A DNA stretch of 64,000 nucleotides from Schistosoma haematobium (Eukaryota; Platyhelminthes; Trematoda; Strigeidida; Schistosomatidae), in NCBI RefSeq assembly GCF_000699445.3, contig NC_067196.1:3100001-3164000 (forward strand). The letters are read 5' to 3'. The notes beneath the pieces were generated by a model that was not told the origin of the DNA, searched no databases, and saw only the letters and a list, made by a program, of their open reading frames with translations. Shown here in pieces: positions 1 through 12,255 of the stretch. Position 1 is the first letter of the stretch; each line of letters starts with the position of its first letter. Made by a program: the position numbers and the translations under genes.

Positions 1-120
1 AGAATCGATAACCGAAATTGTGTGGTGTTTGTCGAGGAATGGACAACAGCTATCTGGATGAATTCTTGCACTCACCTCAGATGACACTTGCTATCGAGTC
101 CATTGTGGAGGACGATTTTT
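1..120 (+). pseudogene. Ty3/gypsy integrase relic
   Basis: Conceptual translation gives a short integrase-core-like stretch (VVFVEEWT followed, after a frameshift, by EFLHSPQMTLAIESIVEDDF), which resembles the segment after the first catalytic Asp of gypsy integrases. It is broken by a stop and a frameshift and is cut by the left window edge. No LTR is visible. It could belong to a different gypsy family from the intact element at 10.9 kb. The call is by eye only. Confidence 0.4.
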
Positions 121-744
121 CAATCCATGACATCTTTCACAATTGTCCGTTGTGCGTGATATGTAAGAATAAATATCCGGCAACCAGAATGTAAGCCTTG
201 TCAAAAGATTAACCGTCCCAATAGTAAAATGTCGTCTATTGAGATTACCAATAATAAATTTGTACCGAAAATAGGAATAATGGCATAGTCATTCAGGCGA
301 AAATTCCGTCAAAACATAAGGACAATCAAGCATGCTCGTCAAAGCAGATTGAACATCCATAATCCACAATCAGAAAAATAGGAAATAAAACTAGAATATT
401 ATTGAAAGCGTCTACTGGAGTGTATATCTGTGAGAGTTTTTGGAGATAGTTCAGTTCCAAGTTCAGCTGGTCGCTTCATAAAACGATAAATATCACGATC
501 GTCAACAAGATCTCCTAGACTATAGAAACTAAATTGATAATACTTAGATTGTGAACATATTTTATGTCAAGCGAATGACGTTAGACACCAGTGTGTCTTT
601 ACGTTCACTAATTGAGCTCTTCGTCTTTTTCCGAAATGTGTCAGTTGAGGAACATAAATCAAGTAGTAAGTGAATGTATTTCAATGTACCATAAATAGTG
701 GCATATAAAAGATTATCTTCAGAAATCTGAAGATGCTACTTAAG
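121..744. other. No recognised gene
   Basis: AT-rich sequence with many stops in all frames. I see no motif, splice-flanked exon or repeat that I can name. Confidence 0.5.
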
Positions 745-900
745 AAACTGAGAGGACGTAGAGTAAATGTTCGTCACTCTAACGGAGTTTGTGACGACAA
801 AAATCATATCTAGGCAAGTTGGCAAACTTTGAATCCAGACGGATGGTGCACATAATCTCAGTATCCCGAAGTAATCATTGTCGTACAAAAGAATCACAGG
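745..900 (+). repeat. Old fragment of the ORF-less RTE-derived repeat
   Basis: The stretch tracks the middle of the repeat seen in better shape at 45.2 and 50.4 kb: the 'gagaggacg' box, a spacer, then 'ggcaagttggcaaact', 'atggtgcaca' and 'ctcagtatcccgaag' in the same order and spacing. It is strongly diverged and lacks both ends. Confidence 0.55.
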
Positions 901-3084
901 TCACTATTCACCCTATGATTATATCTTTTGTTGTTGCCTCAACGTTCTTTGGACGGAGCCGCAAATCGAAACCTACGACCGTGATTATTCTTCGATCCGT
1001 GCACACGGGTAGCATCATTTCCAACACCGAAATCAAGTGACATGAGTGGAGTATATACACCATATGCTAAAATTAACTAATGAGAGTGTGTTGAAATAAC
1101 TGAAAAAATATGAGAAAAATTACACAAATATAAATAAACATGCATTATATTGCACCAAGTCCCGTAGAATAGTTACCTCACCTGTTGAAATGAGCAATTG
1201 AATTTCAGTTTTCTAATAAAATTCAATATAGAAAGAACGTGTTCAGCATAAGAAATCAACGCTTCGCTGGTCCATGGATTGAGTTTCTTTCTTTAATGCA
1301 GCCACTTTCAAATTACACAACCGAAACATACAACAAATAATGAGACGAACGACAGAATCACAACATTTAAGTACGGAAGTGATTTGTTCTGCTTTGAATA
1401 TCAAATATGAACCATGAGTTGTGGCAAAGGAGCTTGGTGGATTTCAATGATTGTTTACACTTAGACATGTGCAAATGATGCTGCCACTGCATTGAATGTG
1501 TGATAGTTGTGCAGTTCCTTTTCATGAAGTCAGTTTTATGATTAAGATCATGGTGAGAAATTCAGTTGTGCTCAGACCAATTATCAATTTTCATCTTTAT
1601 TACTTCAGTTGAACAACGAAGGAAGAGAGACATTGTTTTTCCAATGATCAACGAAAATTTTCTTAAAAATATTTTGATCGACCTAACGTGATGGAACTTA
1701 TCGCATAGTGTGTCTGAATTCTGATCTGTGTGCTGTCAACTAATGCATCAGATCTCTTGGGTCAATGAAAATTCATCGCTGACAGAAATAATATTTTATT
1801 CGACGAATATTGGAGGCGATCTGATCATTAGATGATGGGATGGTTCTCCTAGTAGTCGAAATGATATTTCAATGTTCTAACACACGGTGAACTGAATATT
1901 GTTTGTAGTTACTAAAAATAGGTATTCGCGAGAGGGGACACATTTCTATAATGTGATATTATTTCTAAAACGATCTATGATAATCCGTAATTCAGGGGGT
2001 TCACTTGCTTATATCCTGAATTTGACGGATATTTATGACAAAGCGAAGATTTCGAAAATTGGGCAATCGTTTGCAAGATGATTGCAATTACATGGAGTAC
2101 CTCAATAAAATCGGATATCATATGTATGAAAAGAAAAGCGGGCACTTCCTCGTCAATGCATGATCAAGTGACTGACACTCAATCATTTTCGAGTCTAATA
2201 TCATCTCATTGATTGTTTTGTATCTATGTACTTAGGTAAATTCCATCATTGAGAAGACTTCATTAGCAATTCGAGATGGACTCCCTAATTCTTTTCGTCA
2301 TTCAATAATGAACCGACATGTAATTTTCAGTGATAAGTGAAATATCATTTGAGACGAATGCGTAGAGATAATTAAACACCTGACCACAGTTGTACATGGA
2401 ATTTCCAGTTTGATAAAACAAAAGTGATGCTTTCAAGTATGAGAATAGTCATCGCTGATAATATAAAGTTCAACTTACCCCCGATAGCTCCATATTCCAC
2501 GAATGCGCTACTTACAATCCCTTCTCAAGGAACCAATATTTGATGTTCTATTGTAACCTGTGTGATAAAATCAACAGAAAAACACATTATTTAAGTTGGG
2601 GTCTAAATAAGAAACTGAAAGATCTCTCAAAACGTAGAAAATGGTGATTATCCAGCGTGCCAATATTTATGACTTACGTCAATCTGAGCTACGAAAGTGA
2701 ACAATATTCAACCAGTAAATCGAGAAACGAAGTCGGTGAAATTCTGAGTTATTTTACAGGAATATCAATCTAGCATCTGCAAAAATACATTAAACCTGTC
2801 ACATATTATTTTGCGATTCAAATTATATTGGAGGGTACGTTTCAATTCATTTTTTGTGTTGTTTACCTGCATTTTCCCATTGATGTTTAGAATTGTAATC
2901 GATTACACCACTGGCCACCATGCATCTTTATTAAGATGCTTGTGATTAAAGGCGCTATCGAGACAATCTTCGTAAGATGCACATATATCAGTGAGAGACT
3001 GTTCAATCGCAGTCCGAAACACCGATGGGATGATTGAAATCACAGTATGAAAATGACAATTGTCTTCACTAATTAATAACTTAC

Positions 3085-3126
3085 CAACACATTCCAACCG
3101 ATCAACATATACCACTTGACCAAACA
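3085..3126 (-). CDS. Candidate 42-nt micro-exon (copy A)
   Basis: On the minus strand a 42-nt segment is bounded by CAG upstream and GTAAG downstream. Read with two leading and one trailing base (phase 1 at both ends) it encodes FGQVVYVDRLECV. The inverted copy C near 58.6 kb conserves this as GHMVDVDQLECI with an intact GTGAG donor but a lost acceptor. Copy B near 25.7 kb keeps VQMIYVERFKSI but neither splice site. Conservation of the reading frame and the symmetric phase match the exon grammar of schistosome micro-exon genes, which encode secreted peptides and use exon skipping. No transcript evidence is available. Confidence 0.5.
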
Positions 3127-4299
3127 CTGAGTGCATTTTCACTTATGCAATCATAAAACTCCGTGTACTGCCTAATCACATACAGTAACTACGTGTCTTC
3201 AATCTCAGCTTCATCATTCCACAGCGCATGATTCTTTGATTGTGACATGACAATCAAGAATTTTATCAATGAAATATGAAATACACGTACCACTAGTTTA
3301 ATTCAGTATTATACAAAGCACACATGTTTTTGCATTGCGTAGCGATATGACTGAGGACAGCAGTTTTACTGCGGGCGAATGAGTGAGTGAATAAAGGAGT
3401 GGATACTTACAATTTTGTAAACAGATAATGAGCAACTTAGTGTCATACATAACGGAGTAAGTGCCGGCTCACAACGTGATCTGATTCCACTGGATATCTG
3501 CTGTAATATCTAGGATGTTTTCCTTAATCGTAATCGTAATAAATATGTTCAAGTGAACGTAACGTAAATGAGACAAACATGCATCCTTCAATACGAATGT
3601 CTAGTATCTCACGCTGTAATACCATTTGATTATTAATGAAACAACAAATCATCACGCTTTTTATAACATCTGATAGTTTAACAGCTATTCACATTTGCTC
3701 AATATCTTCCTTAATTCCACATAAACATATGAATACTTCAATCGATCGACTGACTCCGACAATAGTGTTTATTTATTATCAAGGAGAAGCGAATAGCCTA
3801 AGATATATTGTCAGAAAGATTTCCCAATTTGCATGGATAATATTTAGGAATGACTTTGCGATGAATGTGTTGGGTGCAATAATGACTTAGCGACGAACCC
3901 AAAACTCAATTTGTTCATTCAGTAAAACAGAATTCTCATCAAGTTCCATTGTAGCCTGTGAATGAAAATGAATCTCTGCATTCGTTTTCTTACAAGTGAA
4001 ATGAGATTGTGACTTCATGTATCCATGATGATTCGTGTATTGCTTGTCAAATCTGCTCTTTCTCAGATCATGTCGACTGTCCTCCAAGTCTCAAACTATG
4101 TACTCAAAGGATGAGTGAATTTCACATATGATTATGCTCATATTTTGTAGAGTTGGAACGTTATATTTCTTCTGTTAATGTTGGTGAAGTTTTGACTTGT
4201 TCAAGCTGAAGTGGTGAAATTTGAGTAATGAAACTCAGTGAAGATATAAGTTTAAAGATTTAACATATGTGATGAAATTAATATCTAGTGCTTACTTAC

Positions 4300-4350
4300 C
4301 TGTGCTTTTAACTCTATTGATATAAATGGATTTGACAGCGAATAATTCCT
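4300..4350 (-). CDS. Candidate 51-nt micro-exon (copy A)
   Basis: The minus strand reads TTATTTCAG, 51 nt, then GTAAGTAAG, a near-consensus exon. In phase 1 at both ends it encodes ELFAVKSIYINRVKST. Copies B and C have exactly 51 nt at the equivalent places (26776-26826 minus and 57392-57442 plus), encoding KSFAMKSSFVKPANGT and GFITVKSAFLETASGT in the same phase. B has both splice sites; C has the donor but AG changed to AA at the acceptor. Equal length, equal phase and conserved residues in three diverged copies make this the best single piece of evidence for the micro-exon gene. Confidence 0.65.
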
Positions 4351-4408
4351 CTGAAATAATGAAGTTCAAATTAAATGTTTAAATACCTGCAATATGAATA
4401 TCTTTTAC

Positions 4409-4465
4409 CTTCAATAAATACAGAGTTTATCAAAGAATGTCTTTGCATACAAGTTACCATCTTTC
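4409..4465 (-). CDS. Candidate 57-nt micro-exon, acceptor lost (copy A)
   Basis: On the minus strand 57 nt end at a GTAAAAG donor. The phase-1 frame gives KMVTCMQRHSLINSVFIE, close to KMTTCISRQSALSRTYIE in copy B. The acceptor dinucleotide is CG here and AG in B, while the donor is GT here and GA in B, so each copy keeps the site the other has lost. Copy C has in-frame stops. It lies about 60 nt upstream of the 51-nt exon in transcription order. This exon is probably skipped or dead in copy A. Confidence 0.45.
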
Positions 4466-6819
4466 CGAGATTTAAACGTATCTATGTAGCTGAATGCTCA
4501 ATCATCCTTTATTACAAACGTTTCAATGAATATTATTAGTTCTACGATATGATTAACGTTTCAATGTAATCAACTGAAAGAATATTTCCTTTCCGTAAAA
4601 TTTCTTCTAGATGCTTTGAACTGAGTAAGAGACTTTGAGTTTCGATGCAACAATCTACATACAAAATCATTTTCTGAGAGTCCGTATTTCATCAATTCTG
4701 ATGACGGTCCGAAATGAAATAATGCGAACTTGATAATCTAGGTGTTTCCTTTCTAGTAGATCATCTTGTACTAGCAGACTCTACATGGTCGTTCATTGGT
4801 CAGCTGCTTCACGAAGTGCTTCATATCGAAGTTCATAATCGCAGAAATATTATCTCAAAAATAGTGATAAATATACGACTGTCAACAGAACGTAACTGAA
4901 AGACAGTGAACGTTTATTAAACAAGTGCGCGAAAAGTAATGGTAGACATCAAATATAATTTGATAGTTTGTGAGGTAAAATAATTCAATGTGACTTCTTT
5001 GAGAACATCGCTTATTGTTTCAGATATGATATGTTGTTGAGATATCCTCCTAAATCGTAGATTTGACAGACTGGAGGTTAGATAATTTGCAATTTCTGAA
5101 TAGAATTGCTTGGTTTTATGTCTCAATATGTGATTATTTCGACTCGACCGTAATCGTTACGTGTTGTGATACACATGTTGTGGTACGGAAATCTCACAAA
5201 GAAAACAATCACTGTATATCGTTCATCCACCGCTTATTAATCAAATTAGATGCTGAATAATTCATGCAAAGTAATCACGATAATTGGAAATAAATCATAT
5301 TATAGCCGAACAATATAAGAACTCATTCTTATTTAAGACCTCTAATTGACAAGAATAAATGCCTTTTATACGATTTGAAATTTGTCCGAGGTATTTTTTG
5401 CAGGTACTAATTGCACTGAGAGATATTGAATTTATTGAAACTGCTATTCAAAGTTGGATGGAACTGATTGAGACGAATCTTTTGTGAATACTGATGACAA
5501 TAAGACTAAGTATTGTTAATAGAAACTGATTTACAACTCACATATCGATATGAACCATTTTCCAAAATTAGCTGACACACATCCTCTCGTTCAAATCAAT
5601 TTGAGCTGAAAATTGTCCGGTTTATATAGACATTTAAAGTATTTGGCTACTTCTTTTTAATTCGATGATTCCAAGTAACCATTAGCGAGATTATATTTGA
5701 TGAAATCATATACTCATTGTTAACCAATCATGATGGTAGATGGACTCATTGTTATTCAGTGTTCTTCTGGTTATTGAAATCATGAGCTGACGTTTATCCA
5801 AAGTAGGTTGCGATTCCTGACCTCTGTTCATGTAACTTCACTCAGATGTAATTAACAACAAGCGAATGTGCTTGTTCACTCGCAATTAAACAGTTTTCTG
5901 CCTGCAATAATCTGTCCAATGGCGGTCAATAGTGCGCTGTATGCAGTTGATTGGTTATCAATAAAATTGGTAAAAACCATTTCGATTGGATGTCATAATT
6001 TCTCACACTCTTGATTTTCTCAACAAACAGGACTTCCTTCGACATCACGTAGTTTATGTATTCAACTTATTTATGGAGTTCTCAGCTGCTTTTCCTTTTT
6101 CCTATTTTTTGTACAATAGATTTATTGAAACACATTTTCAGATTAGAGTTCTGTATTGTTCTGTATTGATCATAATCATAATAATAAATTTCTCACTGTA
6201 AGTTGAATATGACAGCTGGATGGATTGTCATTTTTCACAAAACGTCATTTAAGTAACAACTTATTGATTACATGTAATGTACTTCAGTGTTTATAATCAA
6301 CTCACACAAAGATTATTCTTTTTATATAACTTAATTAGTCTTTAGTACATTTTCAGCGAGAACTGACAAACACTTTGTACTTATCACGAATGTGTAAGTA
6401 TTTTAATATCAACTTCAAAATAGCTACACGTTCCAGTGTCAACCAGTTTCGACAATTAATGAAAATGTAGGGAGTAATAAGTGTGCTTAAACTGGATTCG
6501 ATCTGACGTATAATGTTCACCGTATCATCAACTGATGAATTCTTTTGAGGTCAACTGCTTTAGTTGACGTTTGTATGTACCTAATCGTAATTTCATCATG
6601 AAATATCTGAAATGGTTAGATGAAGAAGCTGAACAAAATTAGAGACCTACTTTTCAAGTTTACGTGTATTACTCACTTGCGCACATCTGTTACGCCACGT
6701 GAACAAGCACAGGTTTCCATCAGCACTCTTCATCTATTACATTTTGTTTGTAGTCGCTAATAGTCCTACTGATATCTGCTTTCAATTCATGATGCAGTGT
6801 TCTTAGAACTTCTACTTTT

Positions 6820-7065
6820 CTGCTGCTTCTCAGAATTCCGAATTGGCGCTTGCCTTGTGATGCAGTTTGACGATTTATACTATATATGTCCCATTCACTC
6901 TCAGTGTTTTCCTAATTTCTTTTAAGACTGTTGACTGGTTTCTCATATCTCACAATTGGCTTCTGCTGGCTGTAACCCGTTCAACGGACGTTGAGTATCT
7001 TGCATAGGTAATTATTTGTAAATACTTCAATTCTTTTGATGACGATTGTAGTAGCAGTAGAATGA
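6820..7065 (-). repeat. SR2/RTE-type 3' relic shared by copies A and B
   Basis: On the minus strand this resembles the C-terminal coding part of the RTE-type element seen at 40.7 and 60.0 kb: the segment around 'agatactcaacgtccgttgaacgg' lines up with 'agatactcaacatgcactgg' at 40.99 kb, followed by the 'tttgtaaatacttcaa' and 'gatgacgattgtagtag' boxes. The same relic occurs at 28.74-28.89 kb in copy B, so it was inserted before A and B were duplicated. Confidence 0.55.
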
Positions 7066-7977
7066 GTTTATAAAATCAAACGTCAACAAACCTAATTGTA
7101 GGTGAGGTGTTAGAAAACTTAACGGATTATTATACAACTAGTTAATTTGAAGTGGATTTCTACTTGAGAGTTTTGCCATCGACAGAAAATAACGTCTGGA
7201 AAATCACAGATTTATTGGACTGTTTTGTACTTGAAAAAGTTTATTTTCCATTCATGTTAATTGATTTCGCTAATGAATAATACAAACATTCTTTCTATTT
7301 ATTTGAATAGAACATCCTCCACAAAACTAATTCCTTCCATACAATAGATGTCTGACACCCACAAAGAAGCCTTACTTTCAAATTCACACTGACTCTGTAG
7401 TATGTTTGTACATTATTGCAACGTATGTTGAATTGATGATGCAGACACTGACTTCGATCCAGTTCATTGTAGTGGGACTATGTTCGATAAATCTTATCAC
7501 TAACATCGAACAACATACGAATGGGTTACCATGTCATTCCTAATCAGGTGTGGTACTGCATAAAATGTAAACAATAAATGGACGTTGAATATTCAGGATA
7601 CAGTCACATTTCAACAGGGTGTTTACAGGAGTTATTCCGATTTCGTGTAGCTTAATTCTCTTCAGCTCTTCATCAGTATTTCGATCGATTTGCTTGGAAC
7701 ATCAAATAATTGAGTAATGACGACTATAAGAAGGTTATATGAGGTCACTCTGGTGGAAAACAGAATATGTATTATCGTATAAATTGAACGTTGCAATGTT
7801 TTCTAAATAGGATTTCATATTTTCATAATCGCGGAGTATATCATATGAAAGATTAATTAAAAACATCATAGTTTTGTTGACCTCAGTTGTTTTTGTATTT
7901 TACAAATATCAATGATCATACTATCTTGTTGTCTTTCACTATATTCTATTTAATTGATCAATATAATATGGTATTCT

Positions 7978-8125
7978 CTATAGTGTTGTTAGGTGGGCGT
8001 GATATGCATCCGAATTATAATAATCACAGTCGCTCTCTAATGATGCATTCATATGACTGACAATCAGAAACACACACAGAACAAATATGAATGAAATTTT
8101 CATTATATTAACGATAGCTACTTTT
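7978..8125 (-). CDS. Signal-peptide exon of candidate micro-exon gene (copy A)
   Basis: A T-rich acceptor (TTTGTTTATAG, conserved in copies B and C) is followed by a 22-nt leader and an ATG at 8103. The 41-codon frame begins MKISFIFVLCVFLIVSH, a short basic N-terminus and hydrophobic core typical of a secretory signal, then MNASLESD, and stops at 7978-7980. A possible phase-1 donor T|GTGATT follows LESD, in the same phase as the 51 and 42 nt exons. Copy B has the frame but CTG instead of ATG; copy C keeps MKISFIFAL and then hits a stop. Either a short secreted peptide or exon 1 or 2 of a micro-exon gene; I favour the latter. The function is unknown. Confidence 0.5.
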
Positions 8126-9200
8126 CTATAAACAAAATGAGATGAAAACAAGTGCTTTGTTTATCGATTCATAGAATGTCTTGCTTCTGCTATGAATAAA
8201 CACTGTAATCATTTATCATCTAAGTTCAAATGAGTTTCGTGAACCTTTCCTTGCAGATTCATCTTTTTATCACATCCTCTGTTTATTAGTTAATTCGTAT
8301 CCCATTTATAATCCCGATGTTCCTTGACTCATCTAGGTAACTCGCCTATATATATCGACTAGTAGACTGTGATCAGTCGACCTGATGATAAACTATACAT
8401 CACACTTTGTGTATCGTTTCATGCCAATCACTGTTGCAGATAAATTGATCGCTGCCCAGTGTTCTGGATAGATACCCCTCGTTGCTTATGTTTGTGTTGA
8501 ATGTTGATTAAAGTAGAGCATTCTTGTCTGACTTTACGGGAGATGAATTTGGTATTGATATTTAACTGAATTTTGAACAATAGTAATCATTAGTTCCATT
8601 TTTTCACTGCTGATTGATTTTTATTTCTTTAAACTCATCATTATTTTTGAGTCTACTGATTGTTGCACACGTGTATTCTTGTATTGTAATGATGATTAGT
8701 GCTCTGGACGTACTAGCTCATTCGATAATGATAATAGATCATCGCTATATCAGTTTATTAACAAGCTTGAATGACATTTACATGATTCAGTAAAAGAAAG
8801 TTAATAAAACACCAAGCATTTGCAAATATGACCATTAAATGACGACAACAGACATTGTCCAGCAACGTGAGCAAAGAATAAATGCTTATCTGGACCGAGT
8901 TCTCCACTTAGCTTTGCATTCTGTTTCAAACTATGGACTATCCTGTCATGTCTTCTCACCCAGCACTGACTGCCCGACTTTCATTTCATCATTTCAGATT
9001 ATTTATACATTGGAATCCAAGTACTTATCTAAACTCATGAACTTTCAACAAATCAACTGATCAACAAATTCAACAACATTACACACACAGGAATTGGTTG
9101 GGATACTGAGTGCTAAATCTGGTTGATTTGGATCATTGCTAGTTCTAACGAATATTCCTATATATCAAAGCTAATGGAAAATACTTGAGCCTATCTCTTA

Positions 9201-10789
9201 AAATGAGGCTGTGTGGACACATATTTTCACGTTGCCTTTAGTATTATAATCAAGCAGATCGAGTATGTTAACCCTGAAAATTTCTGACTACTTTGAATCA
9301 TATAGAGCAACATTACCTCATTGTAACTGACAAATCATCAGTCAACACTATAACTAATCGATAATAATGGTTTACGTTTGTCGTCAAAAAGCATTGTCAA
9401 GACTAGATAATCAAGTAATATGACTGATAAAACTGATGAAACTGTTAACAAACTTGGTCGGTGAACTAACGTGGCTGGAATGCTTAAATATTAGGACTAC
9501 CTATACCTACCGTCTAGATATTTACCAAGTCATATGTTTCCTTATTTGTTTTTAAATATCATCATGTCAATCAATTGCATAAGCTACTCATTTGCGTCTG
9601 TGTAGTGATGAAATACCTAAATGACAGGAACAGGTAGTTCAGATATTGAAGAAGGCCGCCTGTGTGACCAAGGAAATGTCTTCGCAACTACACAAACCGT
9701 ACTAAATTTGACAAGCTAGCTGGAACATTGGTCATAATTCTTCTTTTCCACGTTTATACTCTTCTTCTTTCAGTTAGCCTACTAATGCAGATGCAATCAG
9801 AAATCAACTAATAGGGACAGAATGTGAATATGGATGTTAACTGACTTCCTAAATTACATGAAAAGTAATAACAATATCAACACCTAAACAGCTTTGTTCG
9901 TTTTTATAATTCTGAGCTGATTCTGGTTGCTTCATTTTAACACATTATTTATGTCACATCTCTGTGTTGTTGGTGGTCCGACTTCCTCCACCTACTTCGT
10001 GCTAAACTGATAGTTCACCTTAGTTGAATCATCGTTCTAGTCATTTTACTCGACTGAATCATATCACAATGTGAAAGCTGAGTCACCGGGTGAAAATGAT
10101 ATATACTGTTGGATAATTTCTGACTTATTGAAAGATTATTTGAAAGACAAGTATTTCTACGAAGTAAATTTAATTTTAACTGCAATCAGATGAATTTTTG
10201 ACAGATTCTGTGGCATTGAACTCGACTTCGGCAGACGAGCAAACCTACAGGTTGCATAACATGTAGTTTTGAACGGAAGTTCTCGCTCGATTTCGAACAG
10301 TGTATATTGATTAATTTCGTCATGTTGTGTTGGGTTTCATTAGTTTTTTAGCAATATATATAATTAGTAATATATAATAATTATTTTGGGACTGTATTGA
10401 TTTTCAGCCCTGAGATAAATAATTATGTTCATCATTGTGAGTTATTCCGCAGTTTCGATTATTGAAATCACCCGTCCATCTCAATTAGACAACCGTTGGA
10501 AAGCCGTTTGATCCAATTGTATCATAAAGGTGAAGTTTTCTCGTGCTTTATTGCGTTCAACTTGAGAATTCGTATTCTGAGACAACACACGTCGCAATTT
10601 TGAACACAGGAGACTGTTGGAAAGGAATCGTATTTCAAGCTGTGTCGCGACTACTGAATGTTCTTTCAAAAAATGATCGGACAGGTCTTGAGGCGGAAGC
10701 GCAGCTTCTGAATCAATCTAATCTTGTCTAATTATTCACACAAATCTAACTTCAAATAATTTGTGATTGTTGCAAAACTTAAATTATTA
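9201..10789. other. No recognised gene
   Basis: AT-rich intergenic sequence. Short ORFs here (for example 10481-10731 on both strands) show no family motif, and I see no splice-bounded conserved exon or repeat that I can name. Confidence 0.45.
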
Positions 10790-10945
10790 CAGCAAATCTC
10801 GGGACAGAAATAATCGTCACCCATAATTGAGTACCGCTATGCTCACTTGTCATTGGAAATGAACTAGTTAATAAATATCAGTCAGTAACAATGAGCAATG
10901 CACAAACATGCGTTGTATTATCATTTGAAGATGCTTTAAGAAACT
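10790..10945. repeat. Left half of the gypsy target locus (paralogous to 52.6 kb)
   Basis: The stretch with 'gctcacttgtcattggaaatgaactagt' and 'atgagcaatgcacaaa' is matched at 52645-52715. After the inserted element the match resumes at 17820 ('aaactcatggtcc' against 'aaactcgtggtcc' at 52836). The locus at 52.6-52.9 kb is therefore a paralogous empty site for the LTR element. The last five bases, AAACT at 10941-10945, form the left target-site duplication. Confidence 0.6.
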
Positions 10946-11211
10946 TGTAACAGCTTAGGTTGGTTGGTTAAGAGTTGACCCCAAACAACCAAGCATATGC
11001 CAAAACAGTATTGTTCAAGTATTCATTCACTTCCTTGTTTTGTATAAGCGTTATATTCCCTATTATCTTATATTGAATGTTGAGAGCCTTTGTTTGTCTG
11101 AACAGATAATCCCACGCTCCACTGTGACTGCGCGAAGATCGAAATAAAGACCTATTCACTACTTCTCTGGTTTCTTCTATCAATAGCACGAGGGTTACCT
11201 TAAGGCACGAA
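10946..11211 (+). repeat. 5' LTR
   Basis: Begins TGTAACAGC and ends ...GGCACGAA. It contains a possible TATA box (TATAAG, 11043) and a polyadenylation signal AATAAA (11143-11148), consistent with a U3-R-U5 layout. It is the same as 17554-17819 base for base as far as I can read; even the antisense conceptual translation is the same over about 80 codons. The 3' end was placed by the AAACT duplication and is not the usual CA. Confidence 0.88.
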
Positions 11212-11213
11212 AT

Positions 11214-11225
11214 TGGTGATCCCTT
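11214..11225 (+). promoter_or_regulatory. Primer binding site, tRNA-Trp-like
   Basis: TGGTGATCCC starts two bases after the 5' LTR and agrees with the complement of the tRNA-Trp 3' end (TGGTGACCCC) at nine of ten positions. The match stops after that, so the primer assignment is tentative. Confidence 0.6.
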
Positions 11226-11409
11226 TTTGAACACAAATTTAACCTCATTTCTGTTACTAACATTTTTTTTACTTAATCGTAAAAGTAGACCTGATTATCC
11301 GTAAACTAATTTGAGTATATAACTAGTTTATTCCGTATTATCTTAAGTTATTCGTGTTATAGTAACCACTTTTTGTGCTTACTTTATTGCTATATTTGTC
11401 ACATACCTC

Positions 11410-12255
11410 ATGTCAGACTCAATAGAAACCCATAATCTGGAGGATTTGTCACCAGTGGAGATAGACACTGTTATGACTACGAAATCCCGACTTCCAGAAT
11501 TTGATCGTAGTGATCCTGAGTTGTGGTTTGCTCAACTAGAGCATTATTTCACGAGACACAATATCAAATCTGAAGGGATTCGCTATAGAGACTTGTGTTC
11601 TATCCTTCCTCCTTCAGTCGCCAAAGAAGTCCGTGACTTGGTTTTAGATCCACCATCACCACAACCATACACCATCTTAAGACGAGAGATAATCAACCGT
11701 TTATCATTATCAGACAGTAAAAGAATCCAAAGACTTTTTCAAGGTGAAACACTAGGTGATCGGTCGCCGTCACAGTTTTTACGTCACCTCCAAGTCTTAG
11801 TGGGTGATAACACAGTGGGTGAAGCAGTCCTAAAACAAGGATGGATACAAGCTCTTCCATGCTACGTCCAACACTGTTTGGATGCACAGGATCCTGAAAC
11901 CTCATTATTTCATTTAGCGCGTATAGCCGACAGAATAATGGAAAGAGGTCCTCCAACTGGATCAGGCACAATAAATCACACACAAAAAGTAGAATCAGCA
12001 AAAGACCCCGTCATAGAAGGACTCATTGCGAGTGTTAAGAGTCTCACTGAGGCTGTCACCAGAATGCAAATGGGTCATAGAAACAGGAGCAGGTCACGAC
12101 AACGACCACGATCCAAGTCACAAAACAGGTCACAAATGTCCAGACAATCTGGGCAGTTTTGTTGGTACCACTGGAAGTTTGGTGTCAACTCAACCAAGTG
12201 CATTCAACCATGCGCCTGGCCTAAGCATAATTCTAAGACAGCGGGAAACGAGTAA
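11410..12255 (+). CDS. gag: Gag polyprotein
   Basis: 281 residues, opening with ATG about 200 bases after the 5' LTR. The central part is the acidic-to-helical capsid-like region ([19 protein letters not shown] near residues 30-50), a pattern common in gypsy Gag. Residues 215-245 are Arg/Ser/Gln-rich and basic, fitting RNA binding. The C-terminus has one finger, C251-x2-H254-x9-C264-x3-C268, the CHCC type described for the CsRn1 clade rather than the usual CCHC knuckle. The frame ends TAA at 12253, four bases after a slippery heptamer that allows part of the ribosomes to enter pol. Role: virus-like particle assembly and RNA packaging. No frameshift or internal stop is seen. Confidence 0.88.
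   Translation: MSDSIETHNLEDLSPVEIDTVMTTKSRLPEFDRSDPELWFAQLEHYFTRHNIKSEGIRYRDLCSILPPSVAKEVRDLVLDPPSPQPYTILRREIINRLSLSDSKRIQRLFQGETLGDRSPSQFLRHLQVLVGDNTVGEAVLKQGWIQALPCYVQHCLDAQDPETSLFHLARIADRIMERGPPTGSGTINHTQKVESAKDPVIEGLIASVKSLTEAVTRMQMGHRNRSRSRQRPRSKSQNRSQMSRQSGQFCWYHWKFGVNSTKCIQPCAWPKHNSKTAGNE

Larger units (their letters stand above)
1190..9200 (+). repeat. Triplicated block, copy A
   Basis: This block recurs in the same orientation at 21.2-31.0 kb (copy B) and inverted at 54.6-59.7 kb (copy C). Shared landmarks in order include the 'ttacatggagt' segment near 2090, the 'atcatctcattgattg' segment near 2200, the 42, 51 and 57 nt exons on the minus strand, the 'cagcagactctacatgg' box near 4770, an SR2-type relic near 6.9 kb (A and B only) and the signal-peptide exon near 8.1 kb. 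By eye the copies differ by many substitutions and indels, so the duplications are not recent. Apart from the candidate gene listed separately I see no other coding signal. Confidence 0.75.

Noticed and set aside
3887..4087. Minus-strand ORF conserved with plus-strand 57.68-57.80 kb as a gene
   Set aside because: The similarity comes from the duplicated block; copy C has a stop inside, and the phase does not fit the other exons.
8087..8135. Plus-strand frame MNEIFIILTIATFL in copy A, also readable in copy C
   Set aside because: It is hydrophobic and conserved, but it is the antisense of the signal-peptide exon, which has the splice acceptor and the phase on the other strand.
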